A DNA stretch of 64,000 nucleotides, taken from the NCBI RefSeq assembly GCF_005281345.1, contig NZ_SZXJ01000078.1, positions 62,001-126,000 of the forward strand. The letters run 5' to 3'. How positions within the stretch are numbered: position 1 is the first letter of the stretch; each line of letters begins with the position of its first letter. Source of the stretch: Citrobacter sp. wls619. Its GTDB lineage: Bacteria; Pseudomonadota; Gammaproteobacteria; Enterobacterales; Enterobacteriaceae. The translations under genes and the position numbers were made by a program. The notes under the pieces are model-generated. The model was not told where the DNA came from, searched no databases, and worked only from the letters and a program-made list of their open reading frames with translations. Positions 28,537 to 38,152 of the stretch are shown here, piece by piece.

Positions 28537-28700
28537 GTTGCTTTGTTTGTTGTATCACATTTTTTTCTAATACGCTCAGCAGATTTACAGGCAGAATCCG
28601 CCTGTTCAAAACCGCTGAAATTGCTCATCATTATAGAGTGTGATTAACGTGTTCACGTCGCGTCAACGTTCTGACGCAAAGACAAAGGTGAAAAGTATTT

Positions 28701-29810
28701 ATGGTAAATTTCCGTCAGCCCAGGGATATTGCACAAGTGCTGCTATCGGTGCTGTTTTTAGCCATCATGATTGTGGCCTGTCTCTGGATTGTGCAACCCT
28801 TTATCCTCGGTTTTGCCTGGGCAGGTACGGTGGTCATTGCGACCTGGCCCATCCTGATACGTATACAAAAATTGCTGTGGGGACGTCGTTCACTGGCCGT
28901 GCTGGTGATGACCCTATTGTTAGTTCTGTTATTCATTATTCCTATCGCCCTGTTGGTCAACAGCATCGTTGATGGCAGTGGTCCTTTGATCCATGCCGTT
29001 ACCGCCGGCGATATGACGCTGCCGGATCTGGCGTGGTTAAACAGTATTCCGCTGGTGGGTGCCAAACTCTATGGCGCATGGCACAGCCTGTTGGATATGG
29101 GCGGTTCGGCTATCATGGCTAAGGTTCGTCCCTATATCGGTACCACAACCACCTGGTTTGTTGGTCAGGCCGCGCATATTGGCCGCTTTATGATGCACTG
29201 TGGCTTGATGTTGCTATTCAGCGCCCTGCTGTACTGGCGCGGTGAGCAGGTGGCGCTAGGTATTCGCCACTTCGCCTGCCGTCTTGCATCGAAACGCGGA
29301 GACGCTGCAATCCTGTTGGCAGCACAAGCCATTCGTGCGGTTGCATTAGGCGTGGTCGTCACCGCGCTGGTGCAGGCCGTCCTCGGCGGTATTGGTCTGG
29401 CGGTAACGGGGGTACCTTACGCGACGCTACTGGCGGTGTTGATGATCCTCTCCTGTCTGGTGCAACTGGGGCCTTTACCGGTGCTGATTCCAGCCATTAT
29501 CTGGCTTTACTGGACCGGTGATTCTACCTGGGGCACGGTGCTGTTGGTATGGAGTGGCGTGGTCGGAACACTGGATAACGTTATTCGTCCCATGCTGATT
29601 CGTATGGGGGCTGATTTGCCGCTGATCCTTATTCTCTCCGGGGTTATCGGTGGGTTAATTGCATTCGGGATGATTGGTCTGTTTATCGGCCCAGTGGTAC
29701 TGGCTGTTTCATGGCGCCTGTTCTCCGCATGGGTCAACGAAGCCCCGGCACCGGGCACCGACCCGGATCAAATCCTCGAAGAAATCGCTGAAATCGAAAG
29801 CAATAAGTAA
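28701..29810 (+). CDS. ydiK: AI-2E-family membrane protein YdiK
   Basis: The 369-residue inner-membrane protein of the AI-2E (PerM/UPF0118) family has about eight hydrophobic segments (for example VLLSVLFLAIMIVACLWIV and LILILSGVIGGLIAFGMIGL). The family includes transporters of signals, ions or antiport substrates; the cargo here is unknown. Diverges from ydiJ, followed by its own terminator. Confidence 0.93.
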   Translation: MVNFRQPRDIAQVLLSVLFLAIMIVACLWIVQPFILGFAWAGTVVIATWPILIRIQKLLWGRRSLAVLVMTLLLVLLFIIPIALLVNSIVDGSGPLIHAVTAGDMTLPDLAWLNSIPLVGAKLYGAWHSLLDMGGSAIMAKVRPYIGTTTTWFVGQAAHIGRFMMHCGLMLLFSALLYWRGEQVALGIRHFACRLASKRGDAAILLAAQAIRAVALGVVVTALVQAVLGGIGLAVTGVPYATLLAVLMILSCLVQLGPLPVLIPAIIWLYWTGDSTWGTVLLVWSGVVGTLDNVIRPMLIRMGADLPLILILSGVIGGLIAFGMIGLFIGPVVLAVSWRLFSAWVNEAPAPGTDPDQILEEIAEIESNK

Positions 29811-29816
29811 TACAGC

Positions 29817-29849
29817 ATCAGGCGGCAACACTGCCGCCTGATTGTTTAA
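29817..29849 (+). terminator. ydiK terminator
   Basis: ATCAGGCGGCA (29817-29827) pairs with TGCCGCCTGAT (29832-29842) around ACAC, then TGTTTAA. Confidence 0.82.
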
Positions 29850-29948
29850 TATCGCTGATAAACACATCACCGCTCCCCGAACCAAACCCAACGCCAGCCC
29901 TGTGGGAGTACTCATTTATGTCGCAAATTCTTTACAGTTTTTAAACTA

Positions 29949-29969
29949 TTGAGATGAATCTGATCGACG
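29949..29969 (+). promoter_or_regulatory. RcsB box of rprA
   Basis: TTGAGATGAATCTGATCGAC sits 30 to 50 bases before the rprA start and differs by little from the E. coli RcsB box. A TACTAT -10 follows at 29987-29992. Confidence 0.7.
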
Positions 29970-29998
29970 TGAAAAACCCGCATGCCTACTATTACCCC

Positions 29999-30104
29999 AA
30001 GGCTTTAGATCAACACATTGATTTATAAGCATGGAAATCCCCTGAGTGAAACAACGAATTGCTGTGTGTAGTCTTTGCCCATCTCCCACGATGGGCTTTT
30101 TTTT
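29999..30104 (+). ncRNA. rprA: Small RNA RprA
   Basis: RprA is an Hfq-dependent RNA that opens the rpoS leader for translation under envelope stress. The sequence matches E. coli RprA from the ATTGATTTATAAGCATGG helix through the CCCCTGAGTGAAACAACG region to the CCCATCTCCCACGATGGG terminator and T-run. The position between ydiK and ydiL is conserved. The 5' end differs at a few bases. Confidence 0.96.
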
Positions 30105-30300
30105 ATCCTGCACTCCACGTCCCCTAACGACCTACATCACATCAGCTCGCCAATTGTTTTATTTCACTCTCACGCCAAATGCACCGACTTCACAGATTAA
30201 TAACAAATAATATTGCACAAGATACTGTGACTCTCTTCAAGCCGAAATATCCACAATAATGCTATTACTATTCCACCGTCTTTTATGAAGTGATGAAATA
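30105..30300. other. rprA-ydiL gap
   Basis: The space from the RprA terminator to ydiL is AT-rich. The promoter for ydiL must lie here, but no consensus boxes stand out. No reading frame of note. Confidence 0.5.
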
Positions 30301-30657
30301 ATGAACGCACTAGAATTGCAGGCTATCCGCCATATTTTTGCTATGACGGTGGAAGAATGCGCCACGTATATCGCGCGTGATGGCGACATTGTCGCCTGGC
30401 AACAATGGGAGCGCGGGGAAAAAGAAATCCCGGAAAACATCGTGCGCATTTGTGCAGAAATGAAAGCAAAGAGAAAGTTAAGAATTAACGCGATCATTGA
30501 AAAAATAAATAATCGTATCGGTAATAACACGATGCGTTTTTTCCCCGATCTGGTTTCTTTTCAGGCAGTTTATAACCACGACAATTTTCTCGACTGGAAA
30601 ATCTACCAATCTGCGGCAGTGGAACTCTATGCACACAGCCTTGAGCGTTTGTGTTAG
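30301..30657 (+). CDS. ydiL: YdiL, putative HTH-type protein
   Basis: The 118-residue length and sequence match E. coli YdiL. The N-terminal half (LQAIRHIFAMTVEECATYIA followed by VAWQQWERGEKEIP) looks like a lambda-repressor-type helix-turn-helix of the kind used by antitoxin-like regulators. The C-terminal half contains ADIEKINNRIGNN-like and FPDLVSFQ segments conserved only in relatives. No toxin gene is next to it. Role unknown. Confidence 0.9.
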   Translation: MNALELQAIRHIFAMTVEECATYIARDGDIVAWQQWERGEKEIPENIVRICAEMKAKRKLRINAIIEKINNRIGNNTMRFFPDLVSFQAVYNHDNFLDWKIYQSAAVELYAHSLERLC

Positions 30658-30803
30658 TCGGTCATAACGTCACCACTACGTTGCAACACGGGCACCCGAC
30701 ATTATGCCCTCGCTCACGCGCAGTCTGCATACTATTTGGGCTAATACCCCCTACGCGACACAGAACACAACATCCATTTAGCCTCTTCGCTGAGTAATAC
30801 ATT

Positions 30804-32024
30804 ATGAAAAACACCTATTTCTCCACTGCGATAGGGCTGTACCTTAATTACCTGGTACACGGTATGGGGGTCATTCTGATGTCCCTCAATATGTCCTCAC
30901 TTGAGCAGCAGTGGCAAACCAATGCAGCGGGGGTCTCGATTGTCATCTCCTCTCTTGGTATCGGTCGGTTAAGCGTCTTATTAGTTGCAGGCATGCTCTC
31001 CGATCGCTATGGCCGCAGACCGTTTATCATTTTTGGCATGATCTGCTACCTGGTCTTCTTTTTTGGCATCATCAATACTCACAGCATTGTGATTGCCTAC
31101 GCTTTTGGTTTTTTAGCGGGAATGGCAAACAGTTTTCTTGATGCCGGAACCTACCCCAGCCTGATGGAAGCCTTCCCCCGCTCGCCCAGCACCGCCAATA
31201 TCCTGATTAAAGCCTTTGTCTCCAGCGGCCAGTTTCTGTTGCCGATGGTTATCAGCCTGCTGGTATGGGCTGAACTCTGGTTTGGCTGGTCCTTCTTGCT
31301 GGCGGCGGGAATTATGGCGCTCAACGGCATATTTTTGTTTCGCTGCCGCTTCCCTGCACATCCGGGCCCGCAGCATTCCATCACGCCATCATCCGCATTA
31401 CAGGAACCTGTTCAGCCGGAGCATCGTTGTTCCCTTCTTGATCTGGGGAGTTACACCCTGTATGGCTATATCTCGATGGCCACATTTTATCTGGTTAGCC
31501 AGTGGCTGGCACAGTATGGTCAGTTTGTCGCCGGTATGCCGTATACGTTATCTATCAAGCTGTTAAGTATTTACACCTGCGGTTCGCTGCTGTGCGTATT
31601 CATTACTGCTCCTCTGGCGAGAAAAGCGGGTCGTGCAACGTCTCTGTTGATGCTGTACACCTTTATCTCCTTTGTCGCGCTGCTGGCGGTTTGCCTGCAT
31701 CCAACGACCTGGGTCGTGATTACATTCGCCTTTGTCATCGGGTTCTCTTCAGCCGGGGGCGTCGTGCAAATCGGTCTAACGCTAATGGCCGCTCGCTTTC
31801 CGCAGGCGAAAGGTAAAGCTACCGGTATTTACTACAGCGCGGGCAGTATCGCGACCTTCACGATCCCACTGATTACCGCCAGACTCTCCGAAACCAGCAT
31901 TGCGCACATCATGTGGTTTGATGCAGGCATTGCTGCGCTCGGTTTCCTGTTGGCACTGTTTATAGGTTATCGCAGCCGGCTTGCAGCAAAGCGTCAGTTA
32001 AACATGGCGCCACTCGCCCAATAA
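30804..32024 (+). CDS. ydiM: MFS transporter YdiM
   Basis: The 406-residue inner-membrane transporter has twelve hydrophobic segments and the MFS loop motif GMLSDRYGRRPF. It is a close paralogue of YdiN, with LNSFLDAGTYPSLMEAFPR-like sequence shared. Substrate not established; the neighbours ydiB and aroD suggest shikimate, quinate or a related aromatic precursor. A 242-base gap separates it from ydiN. Confidence 0.94.
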   Translation: MKNTYFSTAIGLYLNYLVHGMGVILMSLNMSSLEQQWQTNAAGVSIVISSLGIGRLSVLLVAGMLSDRYGRRPFIIFGMICYLVFFFGIINTHSIVIAYAFGFLAGMANSFLDAGTYPSLMEAFPRSPSTANILIKAFVSSGQFLLPMVISLLVWAELWFGWSFLLAAGIMALNGIFLFRCRFPAHPGPQHSITPSSALQEPVQPEHRCSLLDLGSYTLYGYISMATFYLVSQWLAQYGQFVAGMPYTLSIKLLSIYTCGSLLCVFITAPLARKAGRATSLLMLYTFISFVALLAVCLHPTTWVVITFAFVIGFSSAGGVVQIGLTLMAARFPQAKGKATGIYYSAGSIATFTIPLITARLSETSIAHIMWFDAGIAALGFLLALFIGYRSRLAAKRQLNMAPLAQ

Positions 32025-32266
32025 CGCGGGTGCAATATTATTCCCCTCTGCTGCAAAATAATTGGACGTATTTTTAAAACAACGGCAAAACGTCGGTCTG
32101 ACGAATTAGGTTTCACAGTTTGATATGCAATATACCTGGTAACTTAAACGCCATGCTATGTAGGTACAATAACTACTGCCCGGTATATTAATCACAAGGT
32201 CGCCGAAATTTACACTACACCGACGAGCACAGAATAATTTTAAAATCCGCAAGGAGTTGTGAAAAA

Positions 32267-33502
32267 ATGTCTCAGAAAAAGACCTTTAACACGCCATTTC
32301 TTCTGGCGATAACCTGTATTTATTTCAGTTATTTTTTACACGGTATTAGCGTCATCACCCTGGCGCAAAACATGACCTCCCTGGCTGAAAAGTTTTCAAC
32401 CGATAATGCAGGGATTGCCTATCTAATTTCCGGTATTGGTCTTGGTCGACTGGTCAGTATTTTATTCTTTGGCGTTCTCTCAGATAAGTTCGGTCGCCGG
32501 GCTATCATTCTGTTAGGCGTTATTCTATATATGCTGTTCTTCTTCGGTATTCCCGCCAGCCCCAATCTGATGATTGCCTTTATTCTGGCTGTATGCGTTG
32601 GCGTAGCGAATTCGGCGCTGGATACCGGCGGCTATCCGGCGTTAATGGAATGTTTCCCCAAAGCATCCGGCTCGGCGGTTATTCTGGTTAAAGCCATGGT
32701 GTCGTTTGGCCAGATGATTTACCCCATCGTCGTCAGCACCATGCTGCTCAACCATGTCTGGTACGGCTATGCGGTCATCATCCCGGGTGTACTGTTCGTG
32801 GTCATCACCCTGATGCTGTTAAAAAGTCGCTTTCCCAGCCAGATGGTGGACGCGGGCCTCGCCAAAGATCTGCCACAGATGAACAGTAAACCCCTGGTCT
32901 GGCTGGAAGGCGTCGCTTCCGTGCTATTTGGGGTTGCCGCATTCTCAACCTTTTATGTCATCGTGGTCTGGATGCCGAAATATGCCATGGCATTTGCTGG
33001 CATGGCAGAAACTGACGCACTAAAAACCATCTCTTACTACAGCATGGGATCGCTGGTCTGCGTATTCATCTTTGCTGCCCTCCTGAAGAAAATGGTTCGC
33101 CCCATTTGGGCTAACGTTTTTAACGCTGGTCTGGCAAGCATTACCGCTGCGGTCATTTATTTGTATCCCTCTCCGCTGGTTTGTAACGCAGGATCGTTTC
33201 TGATTGGCTTCTCTGCTGCTGGCGGTATTTTACAGCTCGGTGTCTCGGTGATGTCGGAGTTTTTCCCGAAGAGCAAAGCCAAAGTCACCAGTGTTTATAT
33301 GATGATGGGTGGTGTAGCCAACTTTATTATCCCACTGATCACCGGATACCTTTCTAACATCGGCCTGCAATACATCATCTTGCTGGACCTTGCATTTGCT
33401 CTGCTGGCATTCATCACCGCCATCATCGTCTTTATTCGCTATTACCGCGTATTTGATATCCCCAAAAATGATGTGCGGTTGGGCGAGCGTTATTTTCAAT
33501 AA
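32267..33502 (+). CDS. ydiN: MFS transporter YdiN
   Basis: The 411-residue MFS protein has GVLSDKFGRRAI in the first cytoplasmic loop and NSALDTGGYPALMECFPK. It shares gene duplication with YdiM. A strong AAGGAG precedes the ATG. The C-terminus is ten residues shorter than E. coli YdiN, ending at FGERYFQ-like RLGERYFQ. Only 21 bases separate it from ydiB, so the two are probably co-transcribed, tying transport to shikimate/quinate dehydrogenation. Confidence 0.94.
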   Translation: MSQKKTFNTPFLLAITCIYFSYFLHGISVITLAQNMTSLAEKFSTDNAGIAYLISGIGLGRLVSILFFGVLSDKFGRRAIILLGVILYMLFFFGIPASPNLMIAFILAVCVGVANSALDTGGYPALMECFPKASGSAVILVKAMVSFGQMIYPIVVSTMLLNHVWYGYAVIIPGVLFVVITLMLLKSRFPSQMVDAGLAKDLPQMNSKPLVWLEGVASVLFGVAAFSTFYVIVVWMPKYAMAFAGMAETDALKTISYYSMGSLVCVFIFAALLKKMVRPIWANVFNAGLASITAAVIYLYPSPLVCNAGSFLIGFSAAGGILQLGVSVMSEFFPKSKAKVTSVYMMMGGVANFIIPLITGYLSNIGLQYIILLDLAFALLAFITAIIVFIRYYRVFDIPKNDVRLGERYFQ

Positions 33503-33523
33503 ATTGTTTAGAAGGAGTATCAA

Positions 33524-34390
33524 ATGGACGTAACTGCAAAATATGAACTGATTGGTCTGATGGCCTACCCTATCAGACACAGTCTGTCCCCTGAAATGCA
33601 AAATAAAGCGTTAGAAAAAGCGGGCCTGCCTTTTACCTACATGGCATTTGAAGTCGATAACTCAACATTTGCTAATGCAATTGCCGGTTTAAAAGCGTTA
33701 AAAATGCGTGGCACCGGGGTTTCCATGCCCAATAAGCAGCTGGCCTGTGAATATGTTGATGAATTAACGCCTGCCGCCAAACTGGTTGGCGCAATCAACA
33801 CCATCGTTAATGATGATGGCTACCTGCGGGGTTACAACACCGACGGCACCGGTCATATTCGCGCGATTAAAGAAAGCGGCTTCGATATTAAAGGTAAAAC
33901 CATGGTACTGTTGGGCGCGGGCGGCGCGTCTACAGCCATTGGCGCTCAGGCAGCCATTGAAGGCATCAAAGAAATTAAGATCTTTAACCGTAAAGATGAG
34001 TTCTTTGAAAAGGCGCAGGCATTCGCCAAACGTGTTAATGAAAACACTGACTGCGTTGTCACCGTGATCGACCTTGCCGATCGCCAGGCTTTTGCCGAAG
34101 CCCTCGCCAGCGCGGATATTTTGACCAACGGCACGAAAGTCGGCATGAAACCGCTGGATAACGAATCTATCGTGACCGACGTTTCCCTGCTGCGCCCGGA
34201 ACTGCTGGTGACCGAATGTGTGTATAACCCGCATATGACCAGGTTATTGCAACAGGCACAACAAGCCGGTTGCAAAACGATTGATGGTTACGGCATGTTG
34301 TTGTGGCAAGGGGCTGAGCAGTTCAAGCTCTGGACCGGGAAAGATTTCCCGCTGGAGTATGTCAAACAGGTTATGGGTTTTGCAGCCTGA
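33524..34390 (+). CDS. ydiB: Quinate/shikimate dehydrogenase YdiB
   Basis: YdiB interconverts shikimate and 3-dehydroshikimate, and quinate and 3-dehydroquinate, with NAD or NADP. The 288-residue product has the catalytic lysine at residue 71 (SMPNKQ) and aspartate at 107 (GYNTDGTGH), and the nucleotide-binding loop [12 protein letters not shown]. An AGAAGGAG ribosome site precedes the ATG. aroD follows 34 bases downstream, so the operon links two steps on dehydroquinate and dehydroshikimate. Confidence 0.97.
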   Translation: MDVTAKYELIGLMAYPIRHSLSPEMQNKALEKAGLPFTYMAFEVDNSTFANAIAGLKALKMRGTGVSMPNKQLACEYVDELTPAAKLVGAINTIVNDDGYLRGYNTDGTGHIRAIKESGFDIKGKTMVLLGAGGASTAIGAQAAIEGIKEIKIFNRKDEFFEKAQAFAKRVNENTDCVVTVIDLADRQAFAEALASADILTNGTKVGMKPLDNESIVTDVSLLRPELLVTECVYNPHMTRLLQQAQQAGCKTIDGYGMLLWQGAEQFKLWTGKDFPLEYVKQVMGFAA

Positions 34391-34424
34391 TGGGCAGTAT
34401 TTGTGAATAGTTAAAGGGTAATCA

Positions 34425-35183
34425 ATGAAAACCGTAACCGTAAGAAACCTCGTGATTGGCGAGGGTGCGCCGAAGATCATTGTCTCGCTGATGGGTAAAG
34501 ACATCACAACGGTAAAAAGCGAAGCACTGGCCTATCGCGAAGCGGATTTCGACATCCTGGAATGGCGTGTTGACCATTTCGCCGATGTCGCTTCCATTGA
34601 CGCAGTGCTGGAAGCCGCACGTGCAATCCGTGATGTGATGGCGGATAAACCGTTGCTGTTCACCTTCCGTAGCGCACAGGAAGGGGGTGAGCAGGCACTG
34701 TCCGTCGAAAACTATATTGCGTTAAACCGCGCAGCAGTGGACAGCGGTCTGGTGGATATGATCGACCTGGAGCTTTTCACCGGTGATGAGCTGGTTAAAG
34801 CCACCGTCGAGCATGCGCACGCGAAAAATGTCTTCGTTATTATGTCGAACCATGATTTTCACAAGACACCTGCGGCCGATGATATTGTCCAGCGACTGCG
34901 TAAAATGCAGGAACTTGGTGCAGATATTCCCAAAATCGCGTTGATGCCGCAAAGTAAAGCGGATGTGCTGACATTGCTTAGCGCAACGCTGGAGATGCAG
35001 GAACGCTACGCCGACCGCCCAATTATTACCATGTCAATGGCGAAAACCGGTGTGATCTCACGACTGTCCGGCGAAGTCTTCGGCTCAGCGGCGACGTTTG
35101 GCGCGGTGAAAAAAGCCTCGGCCCCAGGACAAATTTCCGTAACCGATCTACGCACCGTTCTGACAATATTACACCAGGCTTAA
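34425..35183 (+). CDS. aroD: 3-dehydroquinate dehydratase, type I
   Basis: AroD converts 3-dehydroquinate to 3-dehydroshikimate in aromatic amino acid synthesis. The 252-residue type I enzyme has the catalytic His143 ([10 protein letters not shown]) and the Schiff-base Lys170 ([10 protein letters not shown]) at the same positions as E. coli. End of the ydiN-ydiB-aroD group, followed by a hairpin. Confidence 0.98.
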   Translation: MKTVTVRNLVIGEGAPKIIVSLMGKDITTVKSEALAYREADFDILEWRVDHFADVASIDAVLEAARAIRDVMADKPLLFTFRSAQEGGEQALSVENYIALNRAAVDSGLVDMIDLELFTGDELVKATVEHAHAKNVFVIMSNHDFHKTPAADDIVQRLRKMQELGADIPKIALMPQSKADVLTLLSATLEMQERYADRPIITMSMAKTGVISRLSGEVFGSAATFGAVKKASAPGQISVTDLRTVLTILHQA

Positions 35184-35223
35184 TGGTTAAATATTTTTAA
35201 ATTGCAATAAATAACGCCATGCC

Positions 35224-35253
35224 CCAGATATTCGTTTCACCACGAATATCTGG
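35224..35253 (+). terminator. Hairpin after aroD (terminator or operator)
   Basis: CCAGATATTCG (35224-35234) pairs perfectly with CGAATATCTGG (35243-35253) around an eight-base loop. There is no T-run directly after it, so termination is uncertain. Its arms carry the same CGAATAT core repeated further on, before ydiF. Confidence 0.6.
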
Positions 35254-35292
35254 CAGACGATTAAATATTTTGAAATAACGTAAAACTATTAT

Positions 35293-35323
35293 CGAATATA
35301 GCGATAGGTATTCGCACGAATAT
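35293..35323. promoter_or_regulatory. Repeated CGAATAT motifs upstream of ydiF
   Basis: CGAATAT occurs at 35293-35299 and 35317-35323, with an inverted ATTCG at 35310-35314. The two direct copies start 24 bases apart and the last ends 14 bases before the ydiF start. A repressor or AraC-type site is possible; the nearby regulator YdiP is a candidate. Confidence 0.35.
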
Positions 35324-35337
35324 AACCTGGAGTTTAT

Positions 35338-36933
35338 ATGAAACTTTCAAGACCAACACGTTTAAATGGTCGGGTACCGGTATTATCTGCAGCTGACGCA
35401 ATTGATTACATTCCGGATGAAGCCACCCTCTGCGTATTAGGCGCTGGCGGTGGGATACTTGAAGCCACAACATTAATTAATGCACTGGCCGAGAAATATA
35501 AAAATAGCCAATCCCCGCGTAATTTGTCGCTAATTAGCCCGACAGGACTGGGCGACCGCGCAGACCGGGGAATTAGTCCACTGGCTCAGGAAGGTTTAGT
35601 TAAATGGGCGTTGTGCGGCCACTGGGGACAATCCCCACGTATCTCTGACCTCGCGGAACAAAATAAAATTGCCGCCTACAACTATCCGCAAGGCGTATTA
35701 ACACAAACCCTGCGTGCCTCTGCGGCCCATCAGCCAGGTATTTTGAGTGATATCGGTATTGGCACGTTTGTCGATCCCCGCCAACAAGGTGGCAAACTCA
35801 ATGAAGTGACCACCGAAGATCTGATCAAACTGGTAGAAATTGATAGCAAAGAGTATCTCTACTACAAAGCCATTGCGCCGAATATCGCCTTTATTCGCGC
35901 CACCACCTGTGACAGCGAAGGCTACGCCACCTTTGAAGACGAAGTGATGTATCTCGATGCGCTGGTCATCGCGCAGGCCGTGCATAACAACGGCGGCATC
36001 GTCATGATGCAGGTACAAAAAATGGTGAAGAAAGCCACACTGCACCCTAAAGCCGTGCGGATCCCTGGCTATCTGGTGGATATCGTCGTTATCGATCCTG
36101 AACAGACTCAGCTGTATGGCGGAGCACCGGTTAACCGCTTTATTTCAGGCGATTTTATCCTTGATGACAGCCTGCAAACTGCCCTGCCACTTAACCAACG
36201 TAAACTGGTAGCCCGACGTGCGCTGTTCGAAATGCGGAAAGGTGCAGTGGGTAACGTTGGCGTAGGAATTGCCGATGGTATTGGTCTCGTTGCGCGGGAA
36301 GAAGGCTGCGCCGATGACTTCATACTGACGGTTGAAACCGGGCCAATCGGCGGAATTACCTCGCAGGGCATCGCTTTTGGGGCCAACGTCAATACCCGCG
36401 CTATTCTGGATATGACCTCCCAGTTTGACTTCTACCACGGTGGCGGTCTGGATGTGTGCTATTTAAGTTTCGCCGAAGTCGATCAGCACGGCAACGTCGG
36501 TGTGCATAAATTCAATGGCAAGATCATGGGCACTGGCGGTTTTATTGATATCAGCGCCACCTCGAAGAAAATTATTTTCTGCGGCACCCTGACGGCCGGA
36601 AGTCTGAAAACGGATGTTGCCGACGGCAAATTGAATATCGTGCAGGAAGGTCGGGTGAAGAAATTCGTTAGCGAATTACCAGAAATCACCTTCAGTGGAA
36701 AAATTGCCCTCGAACGTGGACTGGATGTGCGTTACATCACCGAGCGCGCCGTATTTACGTTAAAAGAAGATGGCCTCCATTTAGTGGAAATTGCCCCAGG
36801 TGTTTCTTTACAGGAAGACATTCTGGACAAAATGGATTTCGCTCCCGTTATTTCTCCAGACCTGAAACTGATGGACGAAAGATTATTTATCGATACCACG
36901 ATGGGTTTTGTTTTACCCGACGCCGCCAATTAA
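35338..36933 (+). CDS. ydiF: Acyl-CoA:acetate/acetoacetate CoA-transferase YdiF
   Basis: YdiF is a family I CoA-transferase that moves CoA between short-chain acyl groups such as acetyl-CoA and acetoacetate. The 531-residue chain fuses the two half-domains that are separate subunits in other members. The glutamate that forms the enzyme-CoA thioester is at residue 333 (LTVETGPIGG), as in E. coli. GGAG lies ahead of the start. ydiO follows 13 bases after the stop, so the pair forms an operon. Confidence 0.97.
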   Translation: MKLSRPTRLNGRVPVLSAADAIDYIPDEATLCVLGAGGGILEATTLINALAEKYKNSQSPRNLSLISPTGLGDRADRGISPLAQEGLVKWALCGHWGQSPRISDLAEQNKIAAYNYPQGVLTQTLRASAAHQPGILSDIGIGTFVDPRQQGGKLNEVTTEDLIKLVEIDSKEYLYYKAIAPNIAFIRATTCDSEGYATFEDEVMYLDALVIAQAVHNNGGIVMMQVQKMVKKATLHPKAVRIPGYLVDIVVIDPEQTQLYGGAPVNRFISGDFILDDSLQTALPLNQRKLVARRALFEMRKGAVGNVGVGIADGIGLVAREEGCADDFILTVETGPIGGITSQGIAFGANVNTRAILDMTSQFDFYHGGGLDVCYLSFAEVDQHGNVGVHKFNGKIMGTGGFIDISATSKKIIFCGTLTAGSLKTDVADGKLNIVQEGRVKKFVSELPEITFSGKIALERGLDVRYITERAVFTLKEDGLHLVEIAPGVSLQEDILDKMDFAPVISPDLKLMDERLFIDTTMGFVLPDAAN

Positions 36934-36946
36934 AAGGAGTACCCTG

Positions 36947-38098
36947 ATGGACTTTTCATTAACTGAAGAACAAGAGCTGCTGCTTGCCAGCATTCGGGAA
37001 CTGATCACCAGTAATTTCCCGGAAGAATATTTCCGCACCTGTGATCAAACCTCCACCTACCCTAAAGAATTTATGCGCGCGCTTGCAGATAACGGCATTT
37101 CAATGCTGGGCGTGCCGGAAGAGTTCGGTGGTATTCCGGCAGATTACGTCACGCAAATGCTGGCGCTGATGGAAGTCTCAAAATGTGGTGCGCCTGCTTT
37201 TCTGATCACTAACGGTCAGTGTATCCACAGTATGCGCCGTTTTGGCTCCGCGGAGCAGCTACGTAAAACCGCTGAAAGCACCATGGAGACGGGCGATCCG
37301 GCCTATGCGCTGGCGTTAACCGAACCGGGAGCTGGCTCAGATAACAACAGCGCCACCACCAGCTACACCCGCAAAAATGGCAAGGTGTACCTTAACGGAC
37401 AAAAAACCTTTATTACCGGTGCCAAAGAGTACCCGTATATGCTGGTCCTGGCTCGCGATCCCGAGCCGAAAGATCCGAAGAAAGCCTTTACCCTGTGGTG
37501 GGTGGATTCGAAGAAACCCGGCATCAAAGTTAATCCGCTGCACAAAATCGGCTGGCACATGTTAAGTACCTGCGAAGTCTATCTTGATGACGTTGAAGTA
37601 GACGAAAGTGATATGGTCGGCGAAGAGGGTATGGGCTTCCTCAACGTGATGTACAACTTCGAAATGGAGCGATTGATCAACGCCGCACGCAGCACCGGCT
37701 TTGCCGAATGCGCTTTCGAAGATGCCGCACGTTACGCCAACCAGCGTATCGCCTTTGGTAAACCGATTGGCCACAACCAGATGATCCAGGAAAAACTGGC
37801 GCTGATGGCGGTTAAAATCGAAAACATGCGCAATATGGTATTGAAAGTCGCCTGGCAGGCCGATCAGGAACAATCACTGCGTACCAGTGCGGCGCTGGCA
37901 AAACTGTACTGCGCCCGCACAGCGATGGAAGTTATCGACGACGCGATTCAGATAATGGGTGGTCTGGGTTATACCGATGAAGCCCGTGTATCCCGGTTCT
38001 GGCGTGATGTGCGCTGCGAACGCATTGGCGGTGGCACCGATGAAATCATGATCTACGTCGCCGGACGTCAGATCCTGAAAGATTATCAAAACAAGTAA
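36947..38098 (+). CDS. ydiO: Acyl-CoA dehydrogenase YdiO
   Basis: YdiO is an FAD-dependent acyl-CoA dehydrogenase thought to work in anaerobic fatty acid handling. I start at ATG 36947 (MDFSLTEEQ, 383 residues) because AAGGAG sits seven to eight bases upstream; the frame is open further upstream into ydiF. The FAD-contact segment LALTEPGAGSD and the C-terminal QIMGGLGYTDEARVSRFWRD are typical. Its electrons should go to the ETF subunits YdiQ and YdiR. Confidence 0.96.
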   Translation: MDFSLTEEQELLLASIRELITSNFPEEYFRTCDQTSTYPKEFMRALADNGISMLGVPEEFGGIPADYVTQMLALMEVSKCGAPAFLITNGQCIHSMRRFGSAEQLRKTAESTMETGDPAYALALTEPGAGSDNNSATTSYTRKNGKVYLNGQKTFITGAKEYPYMLVLARDPEPKDPKKAFTLWWVDSKKPGIKVNPLHKIGWHMLSTCEVYLDDVEVDESDMVGEEGMGFLNVMYNFEMERLINAARSTGFAECAFEDAARYANQRIAFGKPIGHNQMIQEKLALMAVKIENMRNMVLKVAWQADQEQSLRTSAALAKLYCARTAMEVIDDAIQIMGGLGYTDEARVSRFWRDVRCERIGGGTDEIMIYVAGRQILKDYQNK

Positions 38099-38111
38099 GC
38101 CGTTCTGTCAT

Positions 38112-38139
38112 CCGGATAGCGGATAAACGCTATCCGGAC
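38112..38139. repeat. REP-like hairpin between ydiO and ydiP
   Basis: TCCGGATAGCG (38112-38122) pairs perfectly with CGCTATCCGGA (38129-38139) around GATAAA. It lies between convergent genes. It lacks a T-run on either strand, so it looks more like a REP-type unit than a simple terminator. Confidence 0.65.
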
Positions 38140-38152
38140 TTACGCCAGAAAA

